Part shown: positions 16,629 to 25,313 of the stretch, in pieces
Layout: each line of letters begins with the position of its first letter
Numbering within the stretch: the stretch's first letter is position 1
From: Streptomyces sp. NBC_00370
GTDB lineage: Bacteria; Actinomycetota; Actinomycetes; Streptomycetales; Streptomycetaceae
Length of the DNA: 64,000 nucleotides
NCBI RefSeq assembly: GCF_036084755.1
Contig: NZ_CP107968.1
Span: forward strand, 558,001-622,000
Reading direction: 5' to 3'
The notes under the pieces: model-generated
Database searches by the model: none
What the model was told of the DNA's origin: nothing
What the model saw: the letters and a program-made list of their open reading frames with translations, nothing else
Made by a program: the position numbers and the translations under genes

Positions 16629-18170
16629 ATGAGGCTGATGCACGTGGTGGATTCTGTCTTTGTCATGCCCGGTACGGTGGCTGCCCCGCGCGGAGGAATT
16701 CTGCGCGATTTGCACAACCGTTACGAGACCGTACGTGAAGCGCTGTCCCGCATCGACAAGGCGGCCCAGGAAATGGGGCTGCCGAACATCAGTGAACGAC
16801 TGATCGAGCAGAACGGGACGAGCGACAGGCGCGGCCCCGAGGTGCAATATCTTGAGATATTCGCGGTCAGTATCGCGACGCACCACATGCTGATCGCGGA
16901 GGGCGCCAAGCCCGTGGCGATCGTCGGACAGAGCATCGGGGAGCTGTGGGCCCTCGCCGCCGCCGGGCACCTGTCCGTCGAGGACGCGGCGCGGCTGGCC
17001 GTGGCCCGGTCCCAGGTGCTGACCCGGCAGAGCTGGGACGGAAAGATGCTGGCGGTGGGAGTGGACGGCCGCAGGGCCGAGTCGCTCGCCGGGCTGATCG
17101 ACCATCCCCATCTGGTCCTGGCCTGCGAGAACGCCCCACGGCAGAGCGTCATCAGCGGCCCCGAGCCGTTGATCGAGCACGTGGAGCGGGTGGCGGAGGC
17201 GCTGGACTGGCCGAGTCTGCGACTCGACGTCCCGCACCCGACCCACACTCCGGCGATGGCGCAGGCCGCGCGGGACCTACGGGAGACCGCGCCACGGGTG
17301 CCGTACGGCGCGGGGCGCTGGCGCGTGTGTTCGCCCTGGCTGGGGCGGGACATCGGCGACGACGACCCGGTCGACCTGGTCGCGGGCGCACTCACCGCCC
17401 GGGTCAGGATGCTCCAGACGATCCGTGAACTGCACGCGGCCGGCGCCGACGTCTTCGTCGAGTGCGGTGAGTGGCCCGTCGTGACGAAGTTCGTCGAGGG
17501 GTCGGTCCCGGGCGTGCGATGTGTCGTGCCGCTGAGCGAGAGCGACCCGGTCGAGGCCGTTCGGGCGCTGGTCGCCGAGTCCGCCGAGATGGGCCCGTTC
17601 CGCTCGCGCCCGGCGGCACCGTCGAGCAACGGACGCGGTCCCGTCGTACCGGTACGTGAGCCCGTGCCGGCCGGAGCGGTCGCGACACTCCCGGTCGCCG
17701 AGGTGCTGATCCCGGCCACCGCACCCACGGCTCCGGTGTCGTACGTGGCGCCGGTGTCCGACGTCGCACCTGTCTCCGTCGCGCCCCCCGTCTCCGCCCC
17801 GGCCCCCGTCTCCGCCCCGGCCCTCGCAGCGTCCGTGGCTCCGGCCGCTCCGGTCGAGGTCGCGCCGCCCGCCGTCGCTCCGGTGGCTTCGCCGCCCTCC
17901 GCCGGTCTTGACTACGAGACGGTGCTGACGGAACTGCGGACGCTCTACGGCGACTTCCTCGGCTACCCGCCGGACCTGCTCGGTGAGGACGACGGCCTGG
18001 AGTCCGAGCTGGGTGTCGAGTCGCTCAAGCAAGTGGCCCTGCTCGGCCGGGTGTCCGACCGGTTCGACCTGCCAGGACTGCGGGCGAACTCCGCCCTGCT
18101 GACCATGGGCACACTGCGCCGGATCGCGGACGCCGTCGTACAGGGCCGGGCGGAGGCTGCCGCACGATGA
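16629..18170 (+). CDS. Acyltransferase-ACP didomain protein of iterative PUFA/hgl-like synthase
   Basis: First gene of the cluster. Residues 1-320 are a malonyl-type acyltransferase: the nucleophile is Ser102 in VGQSIGELWAL and the general-base His206 lies in PTHTPAM. Residues about 335-430 are a Pro/Ala/Val-rich linker. Residues 430-510 are an acyl carrier domain with the phosphopantetheine site Ser465 in LGVESLKQVALLGRVSDRF, which reads like PUFA-synthase carriers (LGIDSIKRVEIL). It would load the extender and carry the chain for the partner protein; no other carrier domain is present in the synthase. Start ATG 16629, with ATG 16638 also possible. Its stop overlaps the next start by four bases (ATGA). 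Confidence 0.88.
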   Translation: MRLMHVVDSVFVMPGTVAAPRGGILRDLHNRYETVREALSRIDKAAQEMGLPNISERLIEQNGTSDRRGPEVQYLEIFAVSIATHHMLIAEGAKPVAIVGQSIGELWALAAAGHLSVEDAARLAVARSQVLTRQSWDGKMLAVGVDGRRAESLAGLIDHPHLVLACENAPRQSVISGPEPLIEHVERVAEALDWPSLRLDVPHPTHTPAMAQAARDLRETAPRVPYGAGRWRVCSPWLGRDIGDDDPVDLVAGALTARVRMLQTIRELHAAGADVFVECGEWPVVTKFVEGSVPGVRCVVPLSESDPVEAVRALVAESAEMGPFRSRPAAPSSNGRGPVVPVREPVPAGAVATLPVAEVLIPATAPTAPVSYVAPVSDVAPVSVAPPVSAPAPVSAPALAASVAPAAPVEVAPPAVAPVASPPSAGLDYETVLTELRTLYGDFLGYPPDLLGEDDGLESELGVESLKQVALLGRVSDRFDLPGLRANSALLTMGTLRRIADAVVQGRAEAAAR

Positions 18171-21100
18171 CCTCCACGGAGAATCTACGGGGCCGGGTCG
18201 CGCTCGTGACCGGTGCCGCGAAGAGCCTCGGCGCGGACATCGTGCGCTGCCTGGCCGAGCGCGGCGCCCATGTGATCGTCAACTACTTCCACTCGGTCGA
18301 GCAGGCGCGACTGCTGCAGGCGGAGCTGGAGGCGGCCGGTCACAGCTGCGAGTTCATCCGCGCCTCCGTGGCCAAGACCAGCGAGATCGACCGGATGTTC
18401 GACCTGGTCGAGGAGCGACACGGCGGCCTGGACATTCTGATCAACAACGCGGCGGGCGGGGCCTTCCTACCGCTGTTCGACATCGACGACACGTACTGGC
18501 AGCGGGCATGGTCCACCAATGTGATGGGGGCCTACCACTGTTCGCGCCGGGCCGCCGAGCTGATGGCGGGCAGAGAAGGCGCGACCATCCTCTGCCTGTC
18601 GAGCGTCGGGGCGCACCAGCCGGTACCGGGTTACGGCCCCGGCGGTGTCACGAAGGCGGCGCTGGAGTCGCTGGTCCGCTACCTGGCGCTCGAACTGGTC
18701 GGCCAGGGCGTGCGGGTGAACACCGTGCTGCTCGGCTCCGTCGCCAGCGAGATCCTGGTCAACCTCGGCGCGCCGGCGGCGACGCCGGGCGGCTCTGCCG
18801 AGACCGAGCTGATGAGCCGCGCCCTCTCGACGCCGGAGGCCGCCAGGTTGATCGTCCACCTCCTGCACGAGGACACCGCCTTCATCACCGGGCAGACCAT
18901 CGTCGCCGACGGTGGCATCAGCATCGGCGGGATGCAGGGGATGCGGTTGCACAGCAGGCTGGCGGACCAGGTGAGCAAGCCCGACAAGCGCCAGCCGGTC
19001 CCGGCGGCTACGGCGCCAACCGCGACCGCGACTGAGGCAGTTACGGCAACGATGTCGACCGGGGCGAGCCGGCCCGCGCCCGAACGACCGGCGGCCGTCC
19101 CCCCGGCGCACGCACCGGCACCGGCGCCCGTACCCGTATCGGCGCCCGTACCGGCTCCGGCACCTGTGCCCGCACCCGTCGCGGCACCAGCAGCGGAGAC
19201 GGACCCCGGAGCCGTCGCCGTCGTCGGGCTCGGTGTCGCCCTGCCCGGCGCGAACAACACGTCGGAGTTCTGGGACCGGCTGCGCGAGGGCGTCCTGCTC
19301 TCCAGCGAGCCGTCCGCCTTCGACCTGAAGCACTTCTGGGCGCCCACCCGGCAGGACACGGACGCCTTCTACGTCCGTGAGGCCGGGTATCTCCACGACT
19401 TCGTCCCCGACCCCGCCTCGATCGCCGAGCCGGACGGCAACGCGGGACACCCCGGGTGGCCGCGTACCACGCGCTGGCTGCGGCACTGCGCCGTCCAGGC
19501 CCTGAAAGGGGTACACCGGCGCCCCGACGACCGCTGGCTCGCCGCGACCACCGGCATCCACGACCAGACGGGACTCGGCTCGCAGGGAGTCATCCTGGGC
19601 GACGAGTACCGGCGCATGATGCGCGAGGCCCTCCCCGCCGACCAGGAAGGCGACTGGCTGGCCGAGTTGGCCGACCACGCGATCACCGCGCACTACGGTG
19701 GCGACGGCGGCGACCCGCAGGCCTATCTGCCCGCGTCCGTCTCCCGCAACGCGCTGCGCGGGCTCGTCCCCGACGATTCGCAGCATCTGACCCTCGACGC
19801 GGCCTGTGCGAGCGGGCTGTTCGCCATCGACGCGGCGGTCAAGGCGCTGCGCGAGGGCTCCTGCGACGTGGCGCTGGCCGGCGGCACGTCGGTGATCGAG
19901 CCGATCGGGTTCACCCTCTTCTGCCGGGCGCAGGGCATCTCGATGAGCGGCAAGGTCCGCCCCTTCGACCAGGCGGCCGACGGAACCCTCATCGGTGAGG
20001 GCTCCATCGTGCTCACGCTGAAGTCGTACGCACGGGCCGTGGCGGACGGCGACCGGGTGCTCGGGGTCATCCGGGGCACCGGTCTCGCCGCCGACGGGCG
20101 CGGCAAGGGCATTCACGCCCCGGCCACGCGCGGGCAGGAGATGGCGATCTCCCGGGCCTGGGCCGACGCGGGCGTCGAGGCCGACGACGTGGACTGGGTG
20201 GTGGCGCACGGCACCGGCACACCGGTGGGCGACGAGATCGAACTGCGCTCGCTGCTCTCCCAGTTAGGGCCGCGCGAGCGGGCCTGCCTGCTGACGTCGA
20301 ACAAGCAGGTCTTCGGGCACACCGGTGTGCTGGCGGGGCTGGTCTCGGTCGCGCACGCGCTGGTCGCGCTCGAACGCGGCGCGGTCCCCGGCCAGCCCGT
20401 GGTCACCGATCCGCATCCGCTGCTGGAGGACGGCGCGCGGCTGACCGTACCGGTCAAGGACGCGCCCTGGCCGACGGACGAAGCCCGGCCACGGGTGGTC
20501 GGCGTGTCGTCGTTCGGCCTCGGCGGCGCGGACGCGCATGTGGTCCTCTCGGACCGCGTGCCGCGGACAACTCCCCCGCGACGGCCGGGCGTCGACGCTC
20601 CGACGGACTCCGAGGAACTGGTCGTCGTCGGCTGGAACACCCATCTGCCGGGCCTGGACACCGCGCGGGTGCCCGCCTGGCTTCGGGGCGAAGGCCCGCT
20701 GCCGGAGGCCGACTTCGGGATGCCGTACCCGCTGCCGTCCCCGCGACAGGTACGTATCCCGCCGCTGACGATGCGTCACATGGACCCCGCGCACCTGATG
20801 ATGCTCCAGGCCGTCGGCCCGCTGCTGGAGCAGCTCGGCGAACCGGGGCTCAGCCTGCGGTCGACCACGGCCATCGTGGTGGGGGCGACGCTGCCGACCA
20901 CGCACAACACCCGGGCCGCCCTGCGCGTGCATGCCGGTGAGTGCGCCACCACGTTCGACATCCTGCCCGACCCGGCTCAGGTACAGACGCTGAAGGACTA
21001 TCTCGCGAAGGGGATGGCGGAGGCCAAGGGGGTGATCCCCGGCGACCTGAACGAGGACGACTTCACCGGGGCCGTCTCCTGCATCCTGTCGGGCCGGGCG

Positions 21101-24100
21101 GCCAACTACTACGATTTCCAGGGCCTCGGCACCAGCGTCTACGCCCAGCGGGACTCCACGCACACCGCCCTCGACCTGGCGCTGCGCCAGCTGCGGCACC
21201 GGGCGTGCGACCTCGCGATCGTCGGTGCGGTGTGCCAGCGGCCCATCAGCGGCTGGGACCGTCACCTCGACGATCTGGTGCCGGAGGGCAGGTCCATCGC
21301 GGAGGGTGCCGCCGTCATGGCGGTCACCCGGCTCTCCACCGCGCTGGAGCACAACCTGCCCGTCCTGGGTTCGCTCTCCACCGCCGTGGACGGTACGGAC
21401 GCCCGGCACCCGGCCACGCCCGCGCACGCCCTGTCGGCGCTGGCCGACTCCGGACGCACCTACCTGTCGCTGGACGCCCTGCTGGCGGTCCTCAAGGCCG
21501 TGTCCACCAAGACGGACACCGTCGTGACGCCCACCGTGCCCGGATCACCACCGATCCGGTACACCCGGCCGGCCGGCCCGCGTCAGGGCGACCCCGCCGA
21601 GGCGGACGGAGCCGCACACGCCGAGCCGTCCCGTACGGCTTCGGAAGGTACCGCCCCGGCGACCGCCCCCGACCCGGCCGGGCAGCCGGAACACACCGAG
21701 GAGTTCACCGGCCGCCGCCAGACCTTCCGGCTCGTCCCGACGGCCCCGCCCCGCAACGCGTCGGCCACACCGCCGATCCCGCCGGGCACCGTCGTCATCA
21801 CCGACGCCCCGGATCTCGCCGAGGCCGCCGCGGGCCCGGACATCGCCGTCTGGTCACCGTGCGCCGGCACCGGAAGCGTCACCCATGTACCGCCCGAGGA
21901 GGCGCCGGGCGCCCTGGCCGGTCTGCCGTTCATCCCGCGCCACATCCGGGTCCTGTCCCGGCTGCCGGACGGGATCGACGCGTACGACGACGCCGAAGCC
22001 GGCCGGATGGAGGACCTTCAGGACCTCGCGTTCACCACGCTCCAAGCCGCTCTGCCCGCGCTGCGCTCCGGCGGGTCGCTCGGCGTCCTGCTGCTCGGCG
22101 CGGTACCCGACGACCTGCCGCCCCCGCTGAGCGGGCTGTTCACCGGCCTGGTCCGCTCCGTCAGGGCCGAGGTCCCGCAGTGCGGCGGAGTGACCCTGCT
22201 GAGCGACGCCCCCGACGTGGCGCCGGCCCTGGACCAGCTGGCGCGGGCAGGCACCGCGCAGGTGCCGACCCACACGCTGGCCTGCCGCGGGGACGACTGG
22301 CTCACCCTGGCCGTCACCGACGACCACGCGCCGCCGCCCCCGCCGGGGTCCGCGGCACTGCCGCCCGGCGCGGTCGTCGTCGCCTTCGGCGGCGCCCGGG
22401 GCATCACCCCCGAGCTGCTGCACGCGATCGCCCACAGCAGCGACCGGCCGTATGTGTACGTCGTCGGCCGCACCCCGCTGCCGGAGACCGACGAACCGCT
22501 GCCGCCGCAGGCCGAGTTCATCGCGTCCGAACGCCGCAGCCGTCCCAGCGCCTCGGTGGGTGAGTTGCGGGCCGCCTACGAGAAGGCCCAGGGCCGCCTG
22601 GAAGTACGCCGTACGGTACGGCGGTTGACGGAGCTGTGCGGCGAGGACCGGGTCCACCACCGGGTGTGCGACATCCTCGACGCGGAGCGCACCTCCGCCG
22701 TCCTCAACGAGGTGCTGGACCGGCACGGTCGGATCGACCTGCTCATCAACACCGTCCTGGACCTGCGTTCGCGCGCGCTGCACGCCAAGACCCTCACCGA
22801 TTTCCGGGCGGTCAGGGCCACCAAGGCGATCGGTTACCGGAACCTCAAACGGGCCCTGGCAGGTCGACCGCCGCGGATCTGGTGCAACTTCAGCACGCTG
22901 GCGACGCTCGCCCCCGCACCCGGTGACATCGACTACTGCGCCGTCAACGAGTACCTCGCCTATGCGAGCGCCCGGGCGCAGCGGCACGGCCCTGCGGGGC
23001 ATCAGGAGTTCGCGGTTCTCTGGAGCGGCTGGCGGGAGGTGGGTGTCGCCAGCAGCGTCACCATGCGGGAGACCCTGGAACGCAACCAGATGGACGCCTA
23101 CATCAGCACCGCGCAGGGATGCGCGCAGTTCCTCTCCACCGTGGCCCGGCCGCCGGCCGGCGGGGTGGCGTTCTTCATCAGGGAGGAGGAACGCGTCCTG
23201 CTGGCCAGGCGCGGCATCAGCACGTACGGGTCCGCCGGCGAACCGCAGGTCCCCGCCCCGGACGCGCCCGCGCCCGCCCCGGTGGATCCGTCGCTGACCA
23301 GTCCGCTGCTCGACGGTGTCCTGCACCGCGGCAAGGACTGGGCCGTGTTCACCAAGACCTGGGATCCGGACACCCTCGCCGAGCGGGACGGGCGGTGGAT
23401 GCGTCATCACCGGGTCAACGGCGAGTACACGCTGGCCGGTACGTTCACCCTCGAAGCAGCGGCGGCGGCTGCCGCGACCCTCTGCCCCGGCCTGGTGGTC
23501 ACCGGGTTCCGCGATCTCGTCTGCCGGACGTCGATCACGGTCAGACTCGCGGGACCGCTGCGCACGGTCGCGGTCGAAGCGCGGGTCACCAGCCGCGAGC
23601 GCGACCGCGCCGAGGTGGCGGTCCGGATGACGGCGCACCGGATCGGCAAGAACGGCAAGGTGCTGCGCTTCAACGACCTGCTGTGCGAGACGAAAGTCGT
23701 GCTGGCGGAGCGCTATCCCGCGCTCGCAGCGCCGCCCGACTCCTCGTCGTACGAGCCCGAACCCGATTTCGCGCCGCCGGTCTACTCCCCCGACCCGCCC
23801 ATCTCGCTGACCGGCCCGTTCGCCGGCACCGGCGACTACACCCGCGGGCGGACCGGGAACAGTGCCAAGTGGGCTCTGGACCATGTCACTTGGGCTCCGG
23901 CGCTGGCCGGGATGACCGTACCCGCGATCCTGCTGGACGCGATGGTGCATCTGTTGCTGCTGCCGCCGCGCGGTGACCACCCGCCCCTGGTCGGCCCGAT
24001 GGCCGGCCTCGACGAGGTCGATCTCGGCGGGCCCGGCAACGACTGCGGGCTCAGCGCGGAGCACCCGGACATCCGGCTGCACTGCGCCTTCGACACCGGG

Positions 24101-24229
24101 GACCTGACCGCGGCGGGCGGTGACGGCCGGGTGCTGGCCCGGATCGCCGGCGTCGCCGCCCACCCCCTGGACCACAGCGGGGAGCTGGTCAGGCCCCGCG
24201 CCCGCGTTCCGCAGTCGCACCTCTCGTGA
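18167..24229 (+). CDS. Iterative type I synthase: FabL-like ER - KS - CLF - KR - DH
   Basis: A 2,020-residue multienzyme. Residues 5-262: SDR domain like B. subtilis enoyl reductase FabL, with Tyr156-x6-Lys163 (the Y-x6-K enoyl-reductase spacing, not Y-x3-K). Residues 265-345: Pro/Ala/Val linker. Residues 346-800: active ketosynthase, Cys547 in DAACASG, His681 in HGTGTP, His718 in FGHTG. Residues 815-1120: KS-like domain whose active-site loop reads YAQRDST (no Cys), as in chain-length factors of PUFA synthases. Residues 1400-1680: ketoreductase, GGARGITPE, Ser1576, Tyr1590-x3-Asn1594. Residues 1700-2000: double hotdog dehydratase with His1748-x3-Gly (the usual motif Pro is Ala1757) and Asp1924-x3-His1928. 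Together with the upstream AT-ACP it is a complete reducing cycle. No thioesterase. Confidence 0.9.
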   Translation: MTSTENLRGRVALVTGAAKSLGADIVRCLAERGAHVIVNYFHSVEQARLLQAELEAAGHSCEFIRASVAKTSEIDRMFDLVEERHGGLDILINNAAGGAFLPLFDIDDTYWQRAWSTNVMGAYHCSRRAAELMAGREGATILCLSSVGAHQPVPGYGPGGVTKAALESLVRYLALELVGQGVRVNTVLLGSVASEILVNLGAPAATPGGSAETELMSRALSTPEAARLIVHLLHEDTAFITGQTIVADGGISIGGMQGMRLHSRLADQVSKPDKRQPVPAATAPTATATEAVTATMSTGASRPAPERPAAVPPAHAPAPAPVPVSAPVPAPAPVPAPVAAPAAETDPGAVAVVGLGVALPGANNTSEFWDRLREGVLLSSEPSAFDLKHFWAPTRQDTDAFYVREAGYLHDFVPDPASIAEPDGNAGHPGWPRTTRWLRHCAVQALKGVHRRPDDRWLAATTGIHDQTGLGSQGVILGDEYRRMMREALPADQEGDWLAELADHAITAHYGGDGGDPQAYLPASVSRNALRGLVPDDSQHLTLDAACASGLFAIDAAVKALREGSCDVALAGGTSVIEPIGFTLFCRAQGISMSGKVRPFDQAADGTLIGEGSIVLTLKSYARAVADGDRVLGVIRGTGLAADGRGKGIHAPATRGQEMAISRAWADAGVEADDVDWVVAHGTGTPVGDEIELRSLLSQLGPRERACLLTSNKQVFGHTGVLAGLVSVAHALVALERGAVPGQPVVTDPHPLLEDGARLTVPVKDAPWPTDEARPRVVGVSSFGLGGADAHVVLSDRVPRTTPPRRPGVDAPTDSEELVVVGWNTHLPGLDTARVPAWLRGEGPLPEADFGMPYPLPSPRQVRIPPLTMRHMDPAHLMMLQAVGPLLEQLGEPGLSLRSTTAIVVGATLPTTHNTRAALRVHAGECATTFDILPDPAQVQTLKDYLAKGMAEAKGVIPGDLNEDDFTGAVSCILSGRAANYYDFQGLGTSVYAQRDSTHTALDLALRQLRHRACDLAIVGAVCQRPISGWDRHLDDLVPEGRSIAEGAAVMAVTRLSTALEHNLPVLGSLSTAVDGTDARHPATPAHALSALADSGRTYLSLDALLAVLKAVSTKTDTVVTPTVPGSPPIRYTRPAGPRQGDPAEADGAAHAEPSRTASEGTAPATAPDPAGQPEHTEEFTGRRQTFRLVPTAPPRNASATPPIPPGTVVITDAPDLAEAAAGPDIAVWSPCAGTGSVTHVPPEEAPGALAGLPFIPRHIRVLSRLPDGIDAYDDAEAGRMEDLQDLAFTTLQAALPALRSGGSLGVLLLGAVPDDLPPPLSGLFTGLVRSVRAEVPQCGGVTLLSDAPDVAPALDQLARAGTAQVPTHTLACRGDDWLTLAVTDDHAPPPPPGSAALPPGAVVVAFGGARGITPELLHAIAHSSDRPYVYVVGRTPLPETDEPLPPQAEFIASERRSRPSASVGELRAAYEKAQGRLEVRRTVRRLTELCGEDRVHHRVCDILDAERTSAVLNEVLDRHGRIDLLINTVLDLRSRALHAKTLTDFRAVRATKAIGYRNLKRALAGRPPRIWCNFSTLATLAPAPGDIDYCAVNEYLAYASARAQRHGPAGHQEFAVLWSGWREVGVASSVTMRETLERNQMDAYISTAQGCAQFLSTVARPPAGGVAFFIREEERVLLARRGISTYGSAGEPQVPAPDAPAPAPVDPSLTSPLLDGVLHRGKDWAVFTKTWDPDTLAERDGRWMRHHRVNGEYTLAGTFTLEAAAAAAATLCPGLVVTGFRDLVCRTSITVRLAGPLRTVAVEARVTSRERDRAEVAVRMTAHRIGKNGKVLRFNDLLCETKVVLAERYPALAAPPDSSSYEPEPDFAPPVYSPDPPISLTGPFAGTGDYTRGRTGNSAKWALDHVTWAPALAGMTVPAILLDAMVHLLLLPPRGDHPPLVGPMAGLDEVDLGGPGNDCGLSAEHPDIRLHCAFDTGDLTAAGGDGRVLARIAGVAAHPLDHSGELVRPRARVPQSHLS

Positions 24230-24254
24230 CCAGCTGACAGCCGAGGAGACAGCA

Positions 24255-25313
24255 GTGTTGTGGCAGGACATCACGATCGCAGGGACCGGTGCGTGGATCC
24301 CGCCCATCAAGCCCGAGCACGGGCCGTGGGGCGGACCGGTCACCGAACAGCCCTCCGTGGCGGGGCTCAACGGCTTCACATCGGCCGCCGTGTCGAAGGA
24401 CCACACGCCGACACAGATGGCGGTCAGGGCCGGTCTCAAGGCGCTGCGCCACGCGAACGTCGCCAGTGCCGACCTGAGTCTGCTCGTGCACGCCAACTTC
24501 CAGGACGAGGACCACTTCACGCCCGCGCCCTACATCCTGCGGGTGCTCGGCGGAAAGGACACCGCCGGGATCGAGCTGGGCGCCGCGAGTGACGGCGGGG
24601 TCGCCGGACTCGTCGCCGCGGCCGAACACCTCACCGCCCGGCCTGCCGCGAAAGCCGCCCTCGTCACGGCGGGTGCCCGCTTCTCCGACCAACGGTGGGG
24701 CCATGTACGGGAGATGGGGTACGTGGCCGGCGACGCCGGCGCCGCCGCCGTAGTCACCCGGGGGTCGGGCTTCGCCCGCCTGCTGGCGACAGCGCACGCG
24801 ACGGAGCCGCAGCTGGAGGTGCTGACCCGGACCAGGCGGGGATACGCCGCCGGCGGTGGTGAGCGGCAGTTCATCGTCGAGGACACCGGGTTCATGCCCC
24901 ACATCGAGGTCATGCAACGGGCCACCCACCGCTGCATCCGGTCCGTCCTCGACGAGACCGGGGTGAAACCGCAGGACGTCTCGCACGTGGCGGCCATCGC
25001 CATCGGCTCGGCCGTGCTCGACCTGCTGCTGACCGGTTCACCGCTCGGCCGCCGCTCCGACGACACCAGTTGGATCTTCGGCAGGCACCTCGGCCACGCG
25101 GGGCCGAGCGACAACCTGCTCGCCCTCGACCGGATGTTCCGCTCCGGCACCCTGCGGGCCGGCGAACACGTCCTCGTCGTGAGTTTCGGCGTCGGGTTCC
25201 GCTGGACCACGGCGCTGCTCGAAATCACCCGCGACCCCGTCGCCGCCGTACCCGTACCCGTACCCGCCGCCGCATCCGCCGGCCACTCACCCACAGAAGG
25301 AAGTCGTTCATGA
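24255..25313 (+). CDS. KAS III-like thiolase-fold protein with Ser in place of the active Cys
   Basis: Homologue of 3-oxoacyl-ACP synthase III, 352 residues. The fold is recognisable from ITIAGTGAWIP, the DHTPTQMAVRAGLKAL helix, YVAGDAGAAAVV, and the C-terminal LVVSFGVGFRWTTALLE. The nucleophile position, normally AACAGF, reads AASDGG (Ser112); the usual HQAN stretch is replaced by VAAIAIGSAV and the GNTSAAS Asn region reads GHAGPSD. So it cannot act as an ordinary KAS III. Ser-containing relatives such as DpsC select starter units, and other relatives transfer acyl groups to alcohols. Starter loading or release by acyl transfer are the best guesses. GTG start 24255 has GAGGAG seven bases upstream. 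Confidence 0.82.
   Translation: MLWQDITIAGTGAWIPPIKPEHGPWGGPVTEQPSVAGLNGFTSAAVSKDHTPTQMAVRAGLKALRHANVASADLSLLVHANFQDEDHFTPAPYILRVLGGKDTAGIELGAASDGGVAGLVAAAEHLTARPAAKAALVTAGARFSDQRWGHVREMGYVAGDAGAAAVVTRGSGFARLLATAHATEPQLEVLTRTRRGYAAGGGERQFIVEDTGFMPHIEVMQRATHRCIRSVLDETGVKPQDVSHVAAIAIGSAVLDLLLTGSPLGRRSDDTSWIFGRHLGHAGPSDNLLALDRMFRSGTLRAGEHVLVVSFGVGFRWTTALLEITRDPVAAVPVPVPAAASAGHSPTEGSRS

Noticed and set aside
17700..17900. Repetitive GTCTCCGCCCC-type DNA in the AT-ACP gene as a possible CRISPR-like array
   Set aside because: It codes for the Pro/Ala/Val interdomain linker and the units are in frame and irregular.
21854..24520. An 888-codon minus-strand open frame antisense to the synthase gene
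   Set aside because: No recognisable motif, and the plus-strand frame has complete KR and DH active sites.
25246..25270. GTACCC repeats near the end of the KAS III-like gene as a regulatory repeat
   Set aside because: They simply encode the Val-Pro-Val-Pro tail of the protein.
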